A stretch of 64,000 bases of DNA from contig JAABQK010000006.1 of assembly GCA_011391495.1 (NCBI GenBank), forward strand, positions 1 to 64,000, in the 5' to 3' direction. The notes beneath the pieces are model-generated. The model was given only the letters and a program-made list of their open reading frames with translations, was not told the origin of the DNA and did not search any database. Below, one piece after another: positions 41,494-50,746 of this stretch. The position numbers were made by a program, and so were the translations under genes. Position 1 is the stretch's first letter. Each line of letters begins with the position of its first letter. This DNA comes from Hydrogenophaga sp. GTDB taxonomy: Bacteria; Pseudomonadota; Gammaproteobacteria; Burkholderiales; Burkholderiaceae_C.

Positions 41494-42680
41494 CCGATCG
41501 CCTCGCCCGGGTCCACCTTGAGCGCCACGCGGATCGCCAGCGTGCTCGCCAGCGCGCAGATCACCAGCGTCACCACCAGGCCGGTGACCGAATCGCCCGG
41601 CAGCAGCAAGACAAACTTGGGGAAGGCCGGCGCCCAGAACGTGGCCGCCACCTTGCCCACGGCAAAGCCGATCAGCCCCAGGCCCAGCGCCTGCTGCAGG
41701 ATCATGCCGGCGATGGTGCGGTCGCGGGTGCCGATGAGCTTGAGCACCGCGATCTCGCGCAGCTTGCCCATGGTCATGGTGTAGATGATGAAAGCCACGA
41801 TGGCCGCGCTGACGATGGCGAGGATGACCAGGAACATGCCGATCTGTTTCGCCGAGTTGGCGATCAGCTTCACCACCAGGATGTCTTCCATGCCGTCGCG
41901 CGTGTACACGCTCAGGTGCTTCCAGCGCCGTATCGGCTCGGCCACCTGCTCGGGCGTGAAGCCCGGCGCGATCTGCACCAGTACCGCGTTCACGTTGCGG
42001 CTGCTGGTCTGCAGGGCCTGCACCGCCTCCAGCAGGCCGGGGCTGCCCGGCCGGTTGAAGGCCGGGTTGGCCGCGGTGCGCGCGCGGTCGTTGACGATGG
42101 CGTCGTTGTCTTTCAGAAACTGGGTTTCCTGCGCGTCCTTCAGCGGCACGAACAGCATCGGGTCGCCGCCCGACGACACCATGCGCCGCGTCAGCCCCAC
42201 CACCGTGTAGTCGTGGCGGCGGATGCGCACCGTCTCGCCGAGCTGGAAGCCCGTCTTCACGTCGGCCACCGCCTCGTAGTGGCTGCGCGTGGGGTGGCGC
42301 CCGGCCACCAAGTAGCCCGGCGCGCCGGGCATGCCGGGCTCCATGCCCACCACCATCACCCGGTTGTCCTGTCCGTCCTTCTGCACCTGCATGGTGAGGT
42401 AGGCCACGTTGGCTGCGGTCGCCACGCCCGGCATGCCGCGCACGCTGCGCACCACGTCGTCCTTGATGCTCGACGACTCGGCGTACGGCCCCTGCGTGTC
42501 CTTCTGCACCACCCACAGGTCGGCGCGGCTGTTGCTCAGCAGCGCGTGCGCGTCGTCCACCATGCCGCGGTACACGCCCGCCATCGTCAGCGTCACGCCG
42601 ATCAGCAGCCCCAGGCCCAGCCCGGTCAGCACGTACTTGCTCCAGCCGTGCAGGATGTCGCGTCCCGCCAGGCTGATCAC
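41490..42680 (-). CDS. FtsX/DevC-like ABC permease
   Basis: The 396-residue permease has an N-terminal helix (YVLTGLGLGLLIGVTLTMAG), a large periplasmic domain and three C-terminal helices (FLVILAIVSAAIVAFIIYTM and others), the MacB/DevC plan. The GTG at 42680 overlaps the adaptor stop (GTGA) and is preferred over the track start, which lies inside the adaptor gene. It should export a lipid, peptide or drug with the adaptor. Confidence 0.88.
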   Translation of the reverse strand: MISLAGRDILHGWSKYVLTGLGLGLLIGVTLTMAGVYRGMVDDAHALLSNSRADLWVVQKDTQGPYAESSSIKDDVVRSVRGMPGVATAANVAYLTMQVQKDGQDNRVMVVGMEPGMPGAPGYLVAGRHPTRSHYEAVADVKTGFQLGETVRIRRHDYTVVGLTRRMVSSGGDPMLFVPLKDAQETQFLKDNDAIVNDRARTAANPAFNRPGSPGLLEAVQALQTSSRNVNAVLVQIAPGFTPEQVAEPIRRWKHLSVYTRDGMEDILVVKLIANSAKQIGMFLVILAIVSAAIVAFIIYTMTMGKLREIAVLKLIGTRDRTIAGMILQQALGLGLIGFAVGKVAATFWAPAFPKFVLLLPGDSVTGLVVTLVICALASTLAIRVALKVDPGEAIG

Positions 42681-43885
42681 TTCGCGCCTCCCGCCGGCAC
42701 CAGCTGCTCCACCACCGTGATGCGCGCATCCGGCTTCAGCGCGCCCTGGCTGTAGAGCACCACCGTGTCGCCTTCGTTCAGTCCCCCTTCCTTCGGACCC
42801 AGTGCCTGCACCTGGCCGTCCAGCCCCTGCACGCCCAGCGTCACCGGCACGAAGGCCAGCGCGCCGTCCCGCAGCCGCCACACGCCGGTCTTGCCTTCGT
42901 GCTGCTGCACCGCCGCGTTCGGCAGCAGCAGGCTCTCGGCCGTGGCCGGCAGGGCCAGCGTCACCTCGGCCATCTCGCCCACCGACACGCCCGCGGGCAG
43001 CGCGTCAAACGCCACCTGCGCCAGCCGCTCCTCGGTCACGCTGTCGGCCAGCGGTTCCACGCGGACCACGTTGCCGGGCAGCAACTCCCCCGGGCGCGAA
43101 CGCAGTGCGATGCGCGCCGCCAGCCCCGGCGCCAGCCCGGCCGAGCGGCCCTGGTCCACCCGCAGTTTCACCCACAGCGTGGCCGGGTCGATCAGACGCA
43201 GCACCGCCTGCCCTGCCACCACCGTGGTGCCGGCCTCGGCATCGCGGCTGGCCACCATGGCCGCGGCCGGTGCCACCAGTTTCAGGTTGCCGCGCTGCTG
43301 CGCCAGCGCGGCGCGCTCGGCCTGCAGGCGGGTGATGTCCTGCGCGCTGCCGCCCAGGTTGGCCTGCGCCGCCTGCACCCCCGCGCTGGCCGAGGCCACT
43401 TCCTGCGTGCGTGCTTCCAGCGCCGCGCCGCTGATGAAGTTCTGCCGCGCCAGGTCCTGGTTGCGCTGCAGGTTCGCCGCTGCCAGCGCGCGCCGCGCCT
43501 GGGCGTCGCTCACCTGCGCCGCGGCCGCCTGCCGCGCGCTCTGCGCCCGGGCCAGCGACGCGTCGAGCGCTGCCAGCCGCTGGTCCAGGTCCACCGGGTC
43601 CATTTCGGCCAGCGGCTGACCCGGCGCCACCGTGTCGCCCACGTCCACGCGCACCGCCAGCACACGGCCGGCCACGGTGGGCCCCACCATCCAGCTGCGC
43701 CGCGCCTCCACCTGGCCGATGCCGAAGATCTCGGGCGTCACGCTACCCTGGGCCACCTGCGTCACCTGCACCTTCACAGGCGCCAGCGGCCCGGTGCGCA
43801 GCGCCACAAAGGCCAGCGCGCCCACCAGGGCCAGCGCCAGGCCGCCGAGCAGCAGGCGCCGCGAAAGTTGAACATTCGTCTTCAT
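42677..43885 (-). CDS. HlyD/MacA-type periplasmic adaptor
   Basis: The 402-residue membrane-fusion protein has one N-terminal membrane helix (LLLGGLALALVGALAFVAL), biotinyl-lipoyl-like halves (GRVLAVRVDVGDTVAPGQPL) and a coiled-coil hairpin rich in Ala and Gln between them. It links the permease to an outer-membrane channel, which is not encoded here. It overlaps the TetR stop by ATGA, so regulator and exporter are one operon. Confidence 0.9.
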   Translation of the reverse strand: MKTNVQLSRRLLLGGLALALVGALAFVALRTGPLAPVKVQVTQVAQGSVTPEIFGIGQVEARRSWMVGPTVAGRVLAVRVDVGDTVAPGQPLAEMDPVDLDQRLAALDASLARAQSARQAAAAQVSDAQARRALAAANLQRNQDLARQNFISGAALEARTQEVASASAGVQAAQANLGGSAQDITRLQAERAALAQQRGNLKLVAPAAAMVASRDAEAGTTVVAGQAVLRLIDPATLWVKLRVDQGRSAGLAPGLAARIALRSRPGELLPGNVVRVEPLADSVTEERLAQVAFDALPAGVSVGEMAEVTLALPATAESLLLPNAAVQQHEGKTGVWRLRDGALAFVPVTLGVQGLDGQVQALGPKEGGLNEGDTVVLYSQGALKPDARITVVEQLVPAGGAK

Positions 43886-44526
43886 GGGGTGGTCTCCGGG
43901 GTCGCGCGTGTGGTGGGTTTCTTCAATGGGGCGGGTACAGCCATCGCCTGCTGCACCAGGTCGAACACCGTGGGGGCCTGCTGGCGCATGGCCGCCACCT
44001 GGCCGCTCAGCAGCGACTGCATCACCAGGCCCTGCACCGAACCGACGAACAGCACCGCCGCGGCCTGCAGGTCGGTGCCCGGCGCAAGCTGGCCGGCCGC
44101 CTGCGCCTGCTGCAGCAGCGCCATGAGCAGCAGCCGGTATTCCAGCATCAGCTGGCGCACGCGGGCCTTCAGCGGCGTGTCCTGCGCGTGCTGGAGTTCC
44201 TGGAAGATCACGCGCGGCACGCCGGGCTGTTCCACCACAAAGTCCACGTGCGCCAGAAACACCGCCCGCAGCGCCGCCAGCGGCTGCGTCTGCCGCTCTG
44301 CCGCGGCGCGCAGCCGCTCCAGCAGCTCGTGGTGCGCGAAATCGATCACCGCGATCCAGATCGCTTCCTTGCTGGCGAAGTGCCGGAATACCGCGCCCTG
44401 CGTGATGCCCACCTCCCGCGCCAGATCGGCGGTGGTCACCCCGGAAGGGCTGCGCTCGGCCGCCAGCGCCAGTGCGGCGGCCACCAGTTCGGCCTGGCGG
44501 ATGTCGGTGCTGTGTTTGGGTGACAT
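43882..44526 (-). CDS. TetR-family regulator of the ABC exporter
   Basis: The 214-residue protein has the N-terminal TetR helix-turn-helix VTTADLAREVGITQGAVFRHFASKEAIWIAV. The divergent ligand-binding part is all-helical. It is the first gene of the exporter operon and probably represses itself and the downstream genes. The ATG at 44526 (MSPKHSTD) is just inside an AT-rich operator. Confidence 0.9.
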   Translation of the reverse strand: MSPKHSTDIRQAELVAAALALAAERSPSGVTTADLAREVGITQGAVFRHFASKEAIWIAVIDFAHHELLERLRAAAERQTQPLAALRAVFLAHVDFVVEQPGVPRVIFQELQHAQDTPLKARVRQLMLEYRLLLMALLQQAQAAGQLAPGTDLQAAAVLFVGSVQGLVMQSLLSGQVAAMRQQAPTVFDLVQQAMAVPAPLKKPTTRATPETTP

Positions 44527-44536
44527 GGGTGCTAAT

Positions 44537-44552
44537 GTAATTGAGTAATTAC
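44537..44552. promoter_or_regulatory. GTAATT-N4-AATTAC palindrome, candidate TetR operator
   Basis: A perfect inverted repeat with six-base arms and spacer GAGT begins ten bases before the TetR ATG, inside an AT-rich segment. Its location fits autorepression by the TetR protein. Confidence 0.6.
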
Positions 44553-44656
44553 TTATATTCAAGCCAGGCGGACACCCATCCCGGTGTCCGCCCACCCGGG
44601 CGCGCCCCGGGGTTTGCCCCAAAATAGCCTTCTACCCAGCCGCCCTTCCCGCGTCC

Positions 44657-45583
44657 ATGATCCTCCGCGAACGCCCCTCCGGTCTCAAGCTGTTCCTGCT
44701 GCTGCGCGGGTCCATCATGCCGCGCATCAGCCGGGTGCTGCTGTTCAACATTGCGCTGGCGACCGCGGTCACCTTCACCCACGGCATGCTGTTCCAGTTC
44801 AAGGTCACGCTGACGGCCATCCCGTTCACCCTGATCGGGTTGCCGCTGGCCATTTTCCTGGGCTTTCGCAATACCGCCGCCTACGACCGCTACTGGGAGG
44901 CGCGCAAGCTCTGGGGCGAGCTGGTGCTGTGCAGCCGCAACCTGGCGCGCCAGTGCCTGCACCTGATCGACGCACCAGCCGCCGGCCACGCCGACCTGCG
45001 CCCGCGCATGGTGCGCCGCACGGCGGCCTTCTGCCACGCCCTGCGGGTGCAGCTGCGCGCCAGCAGCGACACCAGCCTGGTCCAGGCCATGCTCGAACCC
45101 GGCGAATGGGTAACCGTGGCCGCCAGCCGCAGCCGGCACGCGGCCATCATGATGCATATGGGCGCCGACCTCGCGGCCTGCCGCCGCCAGGGCCAGATCG
45201 AGGGCCCGCTGGCGGCGCAGATCGACGACACTCTGTCAGCGATGACGGGCGCTGCCGCGTCCTGCGAGCGCATCCTCGGCACGCCGGTGCCGTTCTCCTA
45301 CACCCTGCTGCTGCACCGCACGGCCTACATCTACTGCTTCCTGCTGCCCTTCGGCCTGGTGGACACCACCGGCGTGCTCACCCCGCTGGTGGTGGGCGTG
45401 GTGGCCTACACCTTCTTCGGCCTGGACGCCCTGGGTGACGAGATCGAAGAGCCCTTCGGCACCGAGCCGAACGACCTGCCGCTGGACGCCCTGTGCCGCG
45501 CCATCGAGATCCAGATGCTCGAATCCCTGGGCGAAACCGCACTGCCCCCGCCGCTGCTGCCGGTGGACTACTGCCTGCTCTAG
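44657..45583 (+). CDS. Bestrophin-family (YneE-like) membrane protein
   Basis: The 308-residue protein has MILRERPSGLKLFLLLRGSI, an FTHGMLFQFKVTLTAIPFTLIGLPLAIFLGFRN-type helical region, and NTAAYDRYWEARKLWGELV, the bestrophin signature. Bacterial bestrophins are pentameric cation or anion channels. It is divergent from the TetR operon and appears monocistronic. Confidence 0.9.
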   Translation: MILRERPSGLKLFLLLRGSIMPRISRVLLFNIALATAVTFTHGMLFQFKVTLTAIPFTLIGLPLAIFLGFRNTAAYDRYWEARKLWGELVLCSRNLARQCLHLIDAPAAGHADLRPRMVRRTAAFCHALRVQLRASSDTSLVQAMLEPGEWVTVAASRSRHAAIMMHMGADLAACRRQGQIEGPLAAQIDDTLSAMTGAAASCERILGTPVPFSYTLLLHRTAYIYCFLLPFGLVDTTGVLTPLVVGVVAYTFFGLDALGDEIEEPFGTEPNDLPLDALCRAIEIQMLESLGETALPPPLLPVDYCLL

Positions 45584-45808
45584 CACGCGCAGCAGGTCAT
45601 CGGACAGGTCAAGCGCGTCGTCCGCCAGCGCGGATCCGGTGATCGCCGACGAGGGCCTGTGAAGCGTGAACCCGACCGGGCTCAGCAGGAAATGCAGAGC
45701 AAACATGGCGCTGAACATCCGACGCTACAAGAGGCGAATCAAGAAATGGGATGGCTTTGATCACCCCATCGGCCACCGGATCGGACCTGGCCGATAGAAT
45801 GCGCCACT
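45584..45808. other. Intergenic region, no gene seen
   Basis: The 225 bases between the bestrophin gene and the His-rich metal cluster show no convincing reading frame or hairpin. They probably contain the metal cluster promoter. Confidence 0.4.
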
Positions 45809-46192
45809 GTGAAATCCGTCCTCGCCACCTGGTTCCTGCTGTTCGGCCTGCTTCTGCAGTCCGTGGCATGGGCGCTGCCCGCCCAGCGGGCCGGGCAGGC
45901 CGAGCGGCTGGCGCACGAGGTGGCCCATGCCATCGACCATGGGCACCACCAGCACGAGGCGGCGGGCCACGAGATGGACGCCACGCTGCTGCTGGACGGC
46001 GCCCGGGTTGATGGCAGCCACGGCCCCCACCATTCGCACGTCAGCGAGGGCGTGCAGTTCCAGGGTCTGCCCGTGGCGGCGGCCCAGCCTGCGCCAACCG
46101 TGCCGCGCAGCGCTCCCCGGGCATGGACCGCTGTCCAGCCGCCCTCGGCTGACCCCGACGGACTGCTCCGGCCACCCCAGCTCCTGGTCTGA
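45809..46192 (+). CDS. His-rich periplasmic protein, CzcI/CopL-like
   Basis: The 127-residue protein (GTG start) has a signal peptide (FLLFGLLLQSVAWALP) and a histidine-rich region (HAIDHGHHQHEAAGHEM) and ends DPDGLLRPPQLLV. The layout resembles small periplasmic proteins at the head of metal-efflux operons. It starts a four-gene cluster with HupE/UreJ, which suggests nickel, cobalt or copper. The function is inferred. Confidence 0.65.
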   Translation: MKSVLATWFLLFGLLLQSVAWALPAQRAGQAERLAHEVAHAIDHGHHQHEAAGHEMDATLLLDGARVDGSHGPHHSHVSEGVQFQGLPVAAAQPAPTVPRSAPRAWTAVQPPSADPDGLLRPPQLLV

Positions 46193-46300
46193 TGTCCTCG
46201 GGCGCCTGCGTGGCGCCCAGCCTCGCGCGGCACAGTTCGGGTGACGGGTTCCGCGTCGCACCCCTGCGGCCGGTTTCTCCATCAGACACAGGAATTTTTC

Positions 46301-47089
46301 ATGCATTTTTCTCGCTTGCGCAGCGCGGCCGTCTGGCTGTCGCTCACCTTCGCGCCGCTGGCCGTGCTGGCCCACGGCATTTCCGACGCCGACCGTCAGC
46401 GCATGCTCGACGGCGGTGTCCTCCAGTACGTGGGCCTGGGCGCCAGCCACATGCTCACCGGCTACGACCACCTGCTGTTCCTTTTTGGCGTGGTGTTCTT
46501 CCTGGCCTCGTTCAAGGACGTGGTCAAGTTCGTCACCGTGTTCACCCTGGGGCACAGCATCACGCTGGTTTTTGCCACCCTGTTCCAGATCACATGGAAC
46601 TACTACCTGGTCGACGCCATCATCGCCATCAGCGTGATGTACAAGGCCTTCGACAACAACGGCGGCTTCCAGAAGCACTTCCAGATGGCATCGCCCAACC
46701 TGCTGTGGATGGTGTTCGGCTTCGGCCTGCTGCACGGCTTTGGCCTGTCCACCCGGTTGCAGCAGTTGCCGCTGGGCGACGATGCCGGCCAGATGCTCGG
46801 GCGCATCCTCAGCTTCAACGTCGGCGTCGAGCTGGGCCAGATCGCCGCGCTGGTGGTGATCGTCGGCGCGCTCTCGCTGTGGCGCCACCGCCCCTCGTTC
46901 AAGCGTTTCAGCTACGCTGCCAACCTGGGCCTGCTCTATGCGGGTGTCTACCTGCTGTTCATGCAGTTGCACGGCTACCAGCACGACGTCAACCCGGACA
47001 GCTTCCGCTTCCCCGCCGCCGAGCACCGCCACGCGCACGAGGATCTCGATGTCGAAAACACACAGGACACCAGCCGTGACGGTCTTTGA
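46301..47089 (+). CDS. HupE/UreJ-family metal (nickel/cobalt) permease
   Basis: The 262-residue membrane protein has a signal-like first helix and the HupE motif ASHMLTGYDHLLFLFGVV. It has several further helices (LLWMVFGFGLLHGFGLS) and a His-rich tail (AAEHRHAHEDLDV). HupE and UreJ supply nickel to hydrogenase or urease; this longer form is common next to metal genes. The start is ATG 46301; the track frame begins earlier without support. Confidence 0.85.
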   Translation: MHFSRLRSAAVWLSLTFAPLAVLAHGISDADRQRMLDGGVLQYVGLGASHMLTGYDHLLFLFGVVFFLASFKDVVKFVTVFTLGHSITLVFATLFQITWNYYLVDAIIAISVMYKAFDNNGGFQKHFQMASPNLLWMVFGFGLLHGFGLSTRLQQLPLGDDAGQMLGRILSFNVGVELGQIAALVVIVGALSLWRHRPSFKRFSYAANLGLLYAGVYLLFMQLHGYQHDVNPDSFRFPAAEHRHAHEDLDVENTQDTSRDGL

Positions 47090-47138
47090 CACCGCAACCA
47101 CCCGTTCACGTTTTTCCCGCCCCCTGCAAGGACCCACC

Positions 47139-47489
47139 ATGAAAACCCTCGTCATCGCATCCGCCCTCGTCTCCACCCTCATCGCCGCCCCCGCCGCCCT
47201 GGCGGGTGAAGGGGGCAGCTGCCACTTCCATGGCAACAAGCCCGCCACCGAAGCCGCAGTCACCGACTGCGCCTCGCAACGCAAGGCCGCGCTGGTCAAG
47301 GCCGGCAAGCTCGACGCCTCCTGGCAGGCCGTCAAGCTCGACAAGGCCGAGCTGGTCGATGGCAAGAAGGGCAAGGAGTGGAAGGTGTCGTTCAAGAACC
47401 CCGCCGTGGCCGACGCGGCCAAGCAGACGCTCTACGTCTTCTTCTCGCAGCCCGGCAACTTCATCGCCGCCAACCACACCGGGCAGTGA
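47139..47489 (+). CDS. Small secreted protein (DUF6488-like)
   Basis: The 116-residue protein has a signal peptide (LVIASALVSTLIAAPAALAG), then CHFHGNKPATEAAVTDC and EWKVSFKNPAVADAAKQTLYVFF. It is probably periplasmic. The DUF6488 name is from memory. A CHFH segment could bind metal. It is coupled to the next gene by a GTGA overlap. Confidence 0.75.
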   Translation: MKTLVIASALVSTLIAAPAALAGEGGSCHFHGNKPATEAAVTDCASQRKAALVKAGKLDASWQAVKLDKAELVDGKKGKEWKVSFKNPAVADAAKQTLYVFFSQPGNFIAANHTGQ

Positions 47490-48535
47490 GCGCCGTGGTC
47501 TCGCCCGTGTTGCGGGGTGGCGCGCTGGCCCTGCTCGCGGCCGCCCTGTTTGGCCTGAGCACGCCGCTGGTGCAGCGCTTCGGGCAGGGCCTCGGTCCGT
47601 TCTCCACCGCGGCCCTGCTGTACGGCGGCGCCGCGCTGGTGGCCCTGTTCCAGCGCCGGGGCGTGGCGGTTGAAGCGCCGCTGCGCCGCAGCGATGCCCC
47701 GCGCCTGCTCGCCATGGTGGCGGCGGGTGCCGTCATCGGCCCGGTGGCGCTGGCCTGGGGCCTGCAGCGCACCAGCGGCGCCAGCGCCTCGCTGCTGCTC
47801 ACGCTCGAAGCCGTGTTCACCGCCGTGCTGGCCTGGCGCTGGTACGGCGAGGTGCTGGACGGGCGTGTCAAGACCGCGGTGGCGCTGTTGCTGGCCGGCG
47901 GCGCCCTGCTGGTGATCGACCAGGGCCTGAACGGCCAGGTGGAACTGCTGGGCCTGCTCGCCGTGGCCGTGGCCACCATCGCCTGGGGTGTCGACAACAC
48001 CCTTTCGCGCGGCGTCGCCGACCGCGACCCCGGGCAGGTGGTGCTGGCCAAGGCCGCGCTGGGTGCCAGTGTCACCACCACGCTCGCGCTGGCCTGGGGC
48101 GAGCCGCTCCCGGCGCTGCGGGCGGCGCTGGCCCTGCTGGCCGTGGGCGCCACCGGCTACGGCCTTAGCCTGCGCTTCTACCTGCTGGCGCAGCGGCATT
48201 TCGGCGCGGCGCGCACCGGCTCGGTGTTTGCGTTCGCGCCCTTCATCGGAGCCCTCGGCGCGTTCGCGCTGGGGGAGCGTTCGGCCAGCGGGCTGCTGCT
48301 CGCGGGCGGTGTGCTGATGGTGGCCGGGGTGCTGATCCACCTGGCCGAAGACCACGTGCACACCCACGACCACGAGACGCTGGAGCACGAGCACGCCCAC
48401 ACGCACGACGACGGGCACCACACGCACGGCCACGAGCCCATGCCCGCCGGCCCGCACAGCCACTGGCATCGGCACACGCCGCTGCGCCACCGCCATCCGC
48501 ACGCGCCCGACGCGCACCACCAGCACAGGCACTGA
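47486..48535 (+). CDS. EamA/DMT-family transporter with a histidine-rich cytoplasmic tail
   Basis: The 349-residue protein has ten hydrophobic helices in two EamA halves (GGALALLAAALFGLSTPLVQ; WGVDNTLSRGVADRDPG). The last ~60 residues contain over 20 His (HVHTHDHETLEHEHAHTHDD). DMT exporters usually lack such tails; it suggests metal binding or sensing. The GTG at 47486 overlaps the previous stop. Confidence 0.85.
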   Translation: MSAVVSPVLRGGALALLAAALFGLSTPLVQRFGQGLGPFSTAALLYGGAALVALFQRRGVAVEAPLRRSDAPRLLAMVAAGAVIGPVALAWGLQRTSGASASLLLTLEAVFTAVLAWRWYGEVLDGRVKTAVALLLAGGALLVIDQGLNGQVELLGLLAVAVATIAWGVDNTLSRGVADRDPGQVVLAKAALGASVTTTLALAWGEPLPALRAALALLAVGATGYGLSLRFYLLAQRHFGAARTGSVFAFAPFIGALGAFALGERSASGLLLAGGVLMVAGVLIHLAEDHVHTHDHETLEHEHAHTHDDGHHTHGHEPMPAGPHSHWHRHTPLRHRHPHAPDAHHQHRH

Positions 48536-48646
48536 GCGGTGGCCGGTTACGCTGTGAGGGTCTCGCTTCCAAGTCCGTGGCCTGACTCGGCTCTCCAAAA
48601 GACCCTGAATCAAGAGCCCAGGCAGGAGCCTAACCAGGAGTTCACG

Positions 48647-48769
48647 ATGGATGCCGTTCCGGCTGAACGCTTTGTGAGCATGCTCGGGTTCAAAAAGAAC
48701 CCCGTCGCCGTGCTGCGCGCGTCGCACACCCCTCAAGAAGCGCCCTGCCAAGCGGTTGGACATGGCTGA
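48647..48769 (+). CDS. Possible small protein, 40 aa
   Basis: A good ribosome binding site (CCAGGAG) precedes ATG 48647. The product MDAVPAERFVSMLGFKKNPV continues to APCQAVGHG and overlaps the TonB-domain gene by eight bases, as in coupled genes. No family is recognised. It could be a leader peptide. Confidence 0.35.
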   Translation: MDAVPAERFVSMLGFKKNPVAVLRASHTPQEAPCQAVGHG

Positions 48770-49640
48770 CCCGCAGCCGCACGCACACCCGAACAGGCAC
48801 TGGCGCTGGGCCGTGGGCCTGTCTTTGGCGCTGCACCTCGCTGCGGTGGGGCTGTTCATTTCGGCCTCCAACCAGGCCATGCGCGATCGGGCGCCGCCCA
48901 AGGAAGACACCGTTCTCACCATGGTGGTGGTACCGCCCACCGAACCCCCGGCCGAGCCACCGCCTGCGCCGCCCGCCCGCGTCCCGCCGCCGGCGCCTGT
49001 CCCCAGGCCAGACCTGCCCGCGCCGCGCGCGCCCGAGCCTGCCGCTGCGCCCCTGCCCGGTCGGGCCTACATGGACGCGCCGCCCGCCCCCAGCGCCCAA
49101 GAATGGGCCCTGGCCGCCACCTACACGCTGAAGAACAGCAAGCGCTACCGCCACAGCTGGGGGCAACAGGTGCGCAGCCTGATGGGCACCGCCCATGAGG
49201 GCCCCGAACAAGGCACCGTGCGCTTCCGCATCGAGATCGCACCCGACGGCAGCCTCGCCCGGCTCGACACCCTGTGGACCACTTCGGCGGCGGTCGAGCA
49301 GCGCGCCCGCCAGGCCGTCCAGCAGATGCCGCCCCTGCCGCCCACGCCCAACGGCAAGCCCCTGATCTTTGAGAAGACCATCACCTTCGACGCCTGGACC
49401 GCCGACGCCCCGCCGCTCTACAAAAACGACTGCAACCCCGACCCGGTGCAGCACGGCAACCGCTTCGTGTGGGACGGCCGCTCGGCGCAGGTGGTAGGGG
49501 AGCAGGCCGTGGCCGAGCAGCTGGACCCCGAGGCCTACGCCGAGTGCCTCAAGCAGTTGCCCAAAGACAGCATCGAAGCCGAAGCCGCCAGCGACGAGCG
49601 CCAGCAGAAGCAGTGGGCGTCGCCCACGCTGGGGCGCTGA
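48762..49640 (+). CDS. TonB-family energy transducer-like protein
   Basis: The 292-residue protein has one N-terminal membrane helix (WAVGLSLALHLAAVGLFIS), a long Pro-rich periplasmic stretch (PPAPPARVPPPAPVPRP) and a C-terminal TonB-like domain (TVRFRIEIAPDGSLARLDTL). No ExbB/ExbD genes are adjacent. The receptor partner is unknown. The TTG at 48756 in the track is less likely than ATG 48762. Confidence 0.75.
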   Translation: MADPQPHAHPNRHWRWAVGLSLALHLAAVGLFISASNQAMRDRAPPKEDTVLTMVVVPPTEPPAEPPPAPPARVPPPAPVPRPDLPAPRAPEPAAAPLPGRAYMDAPPAPSAQEWALAATYTLKNSKRYRHSWGQQVRSLMGTAHEGPEQGTVRFRIEIAPDGSLARLDTLWTTSAAVEQRARQAVQQMPPLPPTPNGKPLIFEKTITFDAWTADAPPLYKNDCNPDPVQHGNRFVWDGRSAQVVGEQAVAEQLDPEAYAECLKQLPKDSIEAEAASDERQQKQWASPTLGR

Positions 49641-49654
49641 TAGCGTTTCTATCA

Positions 49655-49846
49655 TTGGAGCATGCCGCACCACAACACCCCAGGGAACCCCTCACCGCCA
49701 CGGCTGCCAGTCCCGCGCCGCTGCCGCTATCGGCCATCGAAGCCGGCTTCATGGGCAAGGGCCCATGGAAGAAAGGCCTGTCCCGCATCCTCGACACCCT
49801 CGAAGCCCTGGGCCGCGCGCGGCATGGCGGCGGCTGGCGGGGCTGA
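49655..49846 (+). pseudogene. Short coding remnant with a GPWKK-type C-terminal motif
   Basis: This frame (TTG start) contains SAIEAGFMGKGPWKKGLSRI followed by LDTLEALGRAR, which looks like the C-terminal winged-helix end recalled from larger DNA methylase-type proteins of Comamonadaceae. The upstream body is absent. It may be a 63-residue gene or a leftover fragment. Confidence 0.35.
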
Positions 49847-49850
49847 GGCG

Positions 49851-49886
49851 CTGGTGCTGGTGCTGGTGCTGGTGCTGGTGCTGGTG
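49851..49886 (+). repeat. Six tandem CTGGTG hexamers
   Basis: A 36-base perfect tandem hexamer lies 18 bases beyond the stop of the leftward small membrane protein gene. It is likely to vary in copy number by slippage. In frame it would encode a Leu-Val repeat, but no real frame covers it. Confidence 0.85.
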
Positions 49887-49903
49887 CGCCGTGCTGCGCC
49901 CGC

Positions 49904-50185
49904 TCAGACCAAGATGAAGAGCAGCAGCCAGAACACGCTCGCGCCGATCACCAGCGCGGGCCGTTGCGGCGCGCGCCAGAGGGCGGAGACGATGAGCAGG
50001 TTGTAGGGCAGCGGCAGCAGGTGCGCGAGCAGCACCCACTGAATGGGGACGTCTTGCGAGAGCAGCGCCAGGGCCGTGCCCGTCATGACGACGTTCAGGC
50101 CGGTGCCGATGAGCAGCAGGTCGCGCCAGAACAGGGTGGGCCAGCCGATGCGGCCGTGCCAGCGTTGCGTGATGAAAGTTTTCAA
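49904..50185 (-). CDS. Small membrane protein, 93 aa
   Basis: The protein has about three hydrophobic helices (LLLIGTGLNVVMTGTALALL; WVLLAHLLPLPYNLLIVSAL; LVIGASVFWLLLFILV) and a Trp-rich start. The family is not recognised. It is isolated, between the hexamer repeat and the BCCT upstream region. Confidence 0.65.
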   Translation of the reverse strand: MKTFITQRWHGRIGWPTLFWRDLLLIGTGLNVVMTGTALALLSQDVPIQWVLLAHLLPLPYNLLIVSALWRAPQRPALVIGASVFWLLLFILV

Positions 50186-50746
50186 AGGCGGGCTGCACGG
50201 CGGGAGCGCGCCGTGGCAGTGGAACAGGGTGTCTCACACCCCCGGTGTCTTGCATCCGGAACGCCGCCGGGCTGAACGTCCGGTGACTCGGTGCTGTGGG
50301 AAACCGGTTCAGTGTAGCGGGCGCCGCGGTGCGCCCTGCGCTCCGCCTGGCAGGGCGTTTCCCCGGGCTGCCGGCAGCATGCCCGTGCCGCCCGCTCGGG
50401 CATGTGAGCACAGGCTCACGCGGCGGGATGCATGCGGGCACAATGTCCGCTTCGTTCATGACGGCCTGGCTGGCGCACACACTTGCGCTGGCGGTGCCGG
50501 TCCTTGCTGACAGCCCCGGCTCAGCGCGCTTGAATGGCGCCGCTGCCACCGCCCTGAAGCGCCCTGCATGGGCCTGGCGGGCCGGGCATCACCGTCACAT
50601 CGGACCGGACCGCCGCCGTCTTCCGGCTTGTTTTCCCGGCTGCACCGGTGTCCACTGCACGCTCAGGCGTTTCGCCTGGGCGCCGGCGTGGCGCCGGCTT
50701 CCCTGTCAGCGGGCCACAACAGCCTTGTTCCTGGAGGAGAGATCTC
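50186..50746. other. 561-base region upstream of the BCCT gene, no gene seen
   Basis: All long frames here are GC shadows. A strong hairpin CATGCCCG-N11-CGGGCATG is found at 50378-50404 without a T tract, so it is not an ordinary terminator. The region probably contains the BCCT promoter and a long leader. An AGGAGAGA site lies just before ATG 50747. Confidence 0.45.

Noticed and set aside
49851-49886. Hexamer repeat as coding Leu-Val tract or phase-variable gene
   Set aside because: No supported reading frame spans it; it lies downstream of a stop codon on the minus strand and after the end of the fragment on the plus strand.
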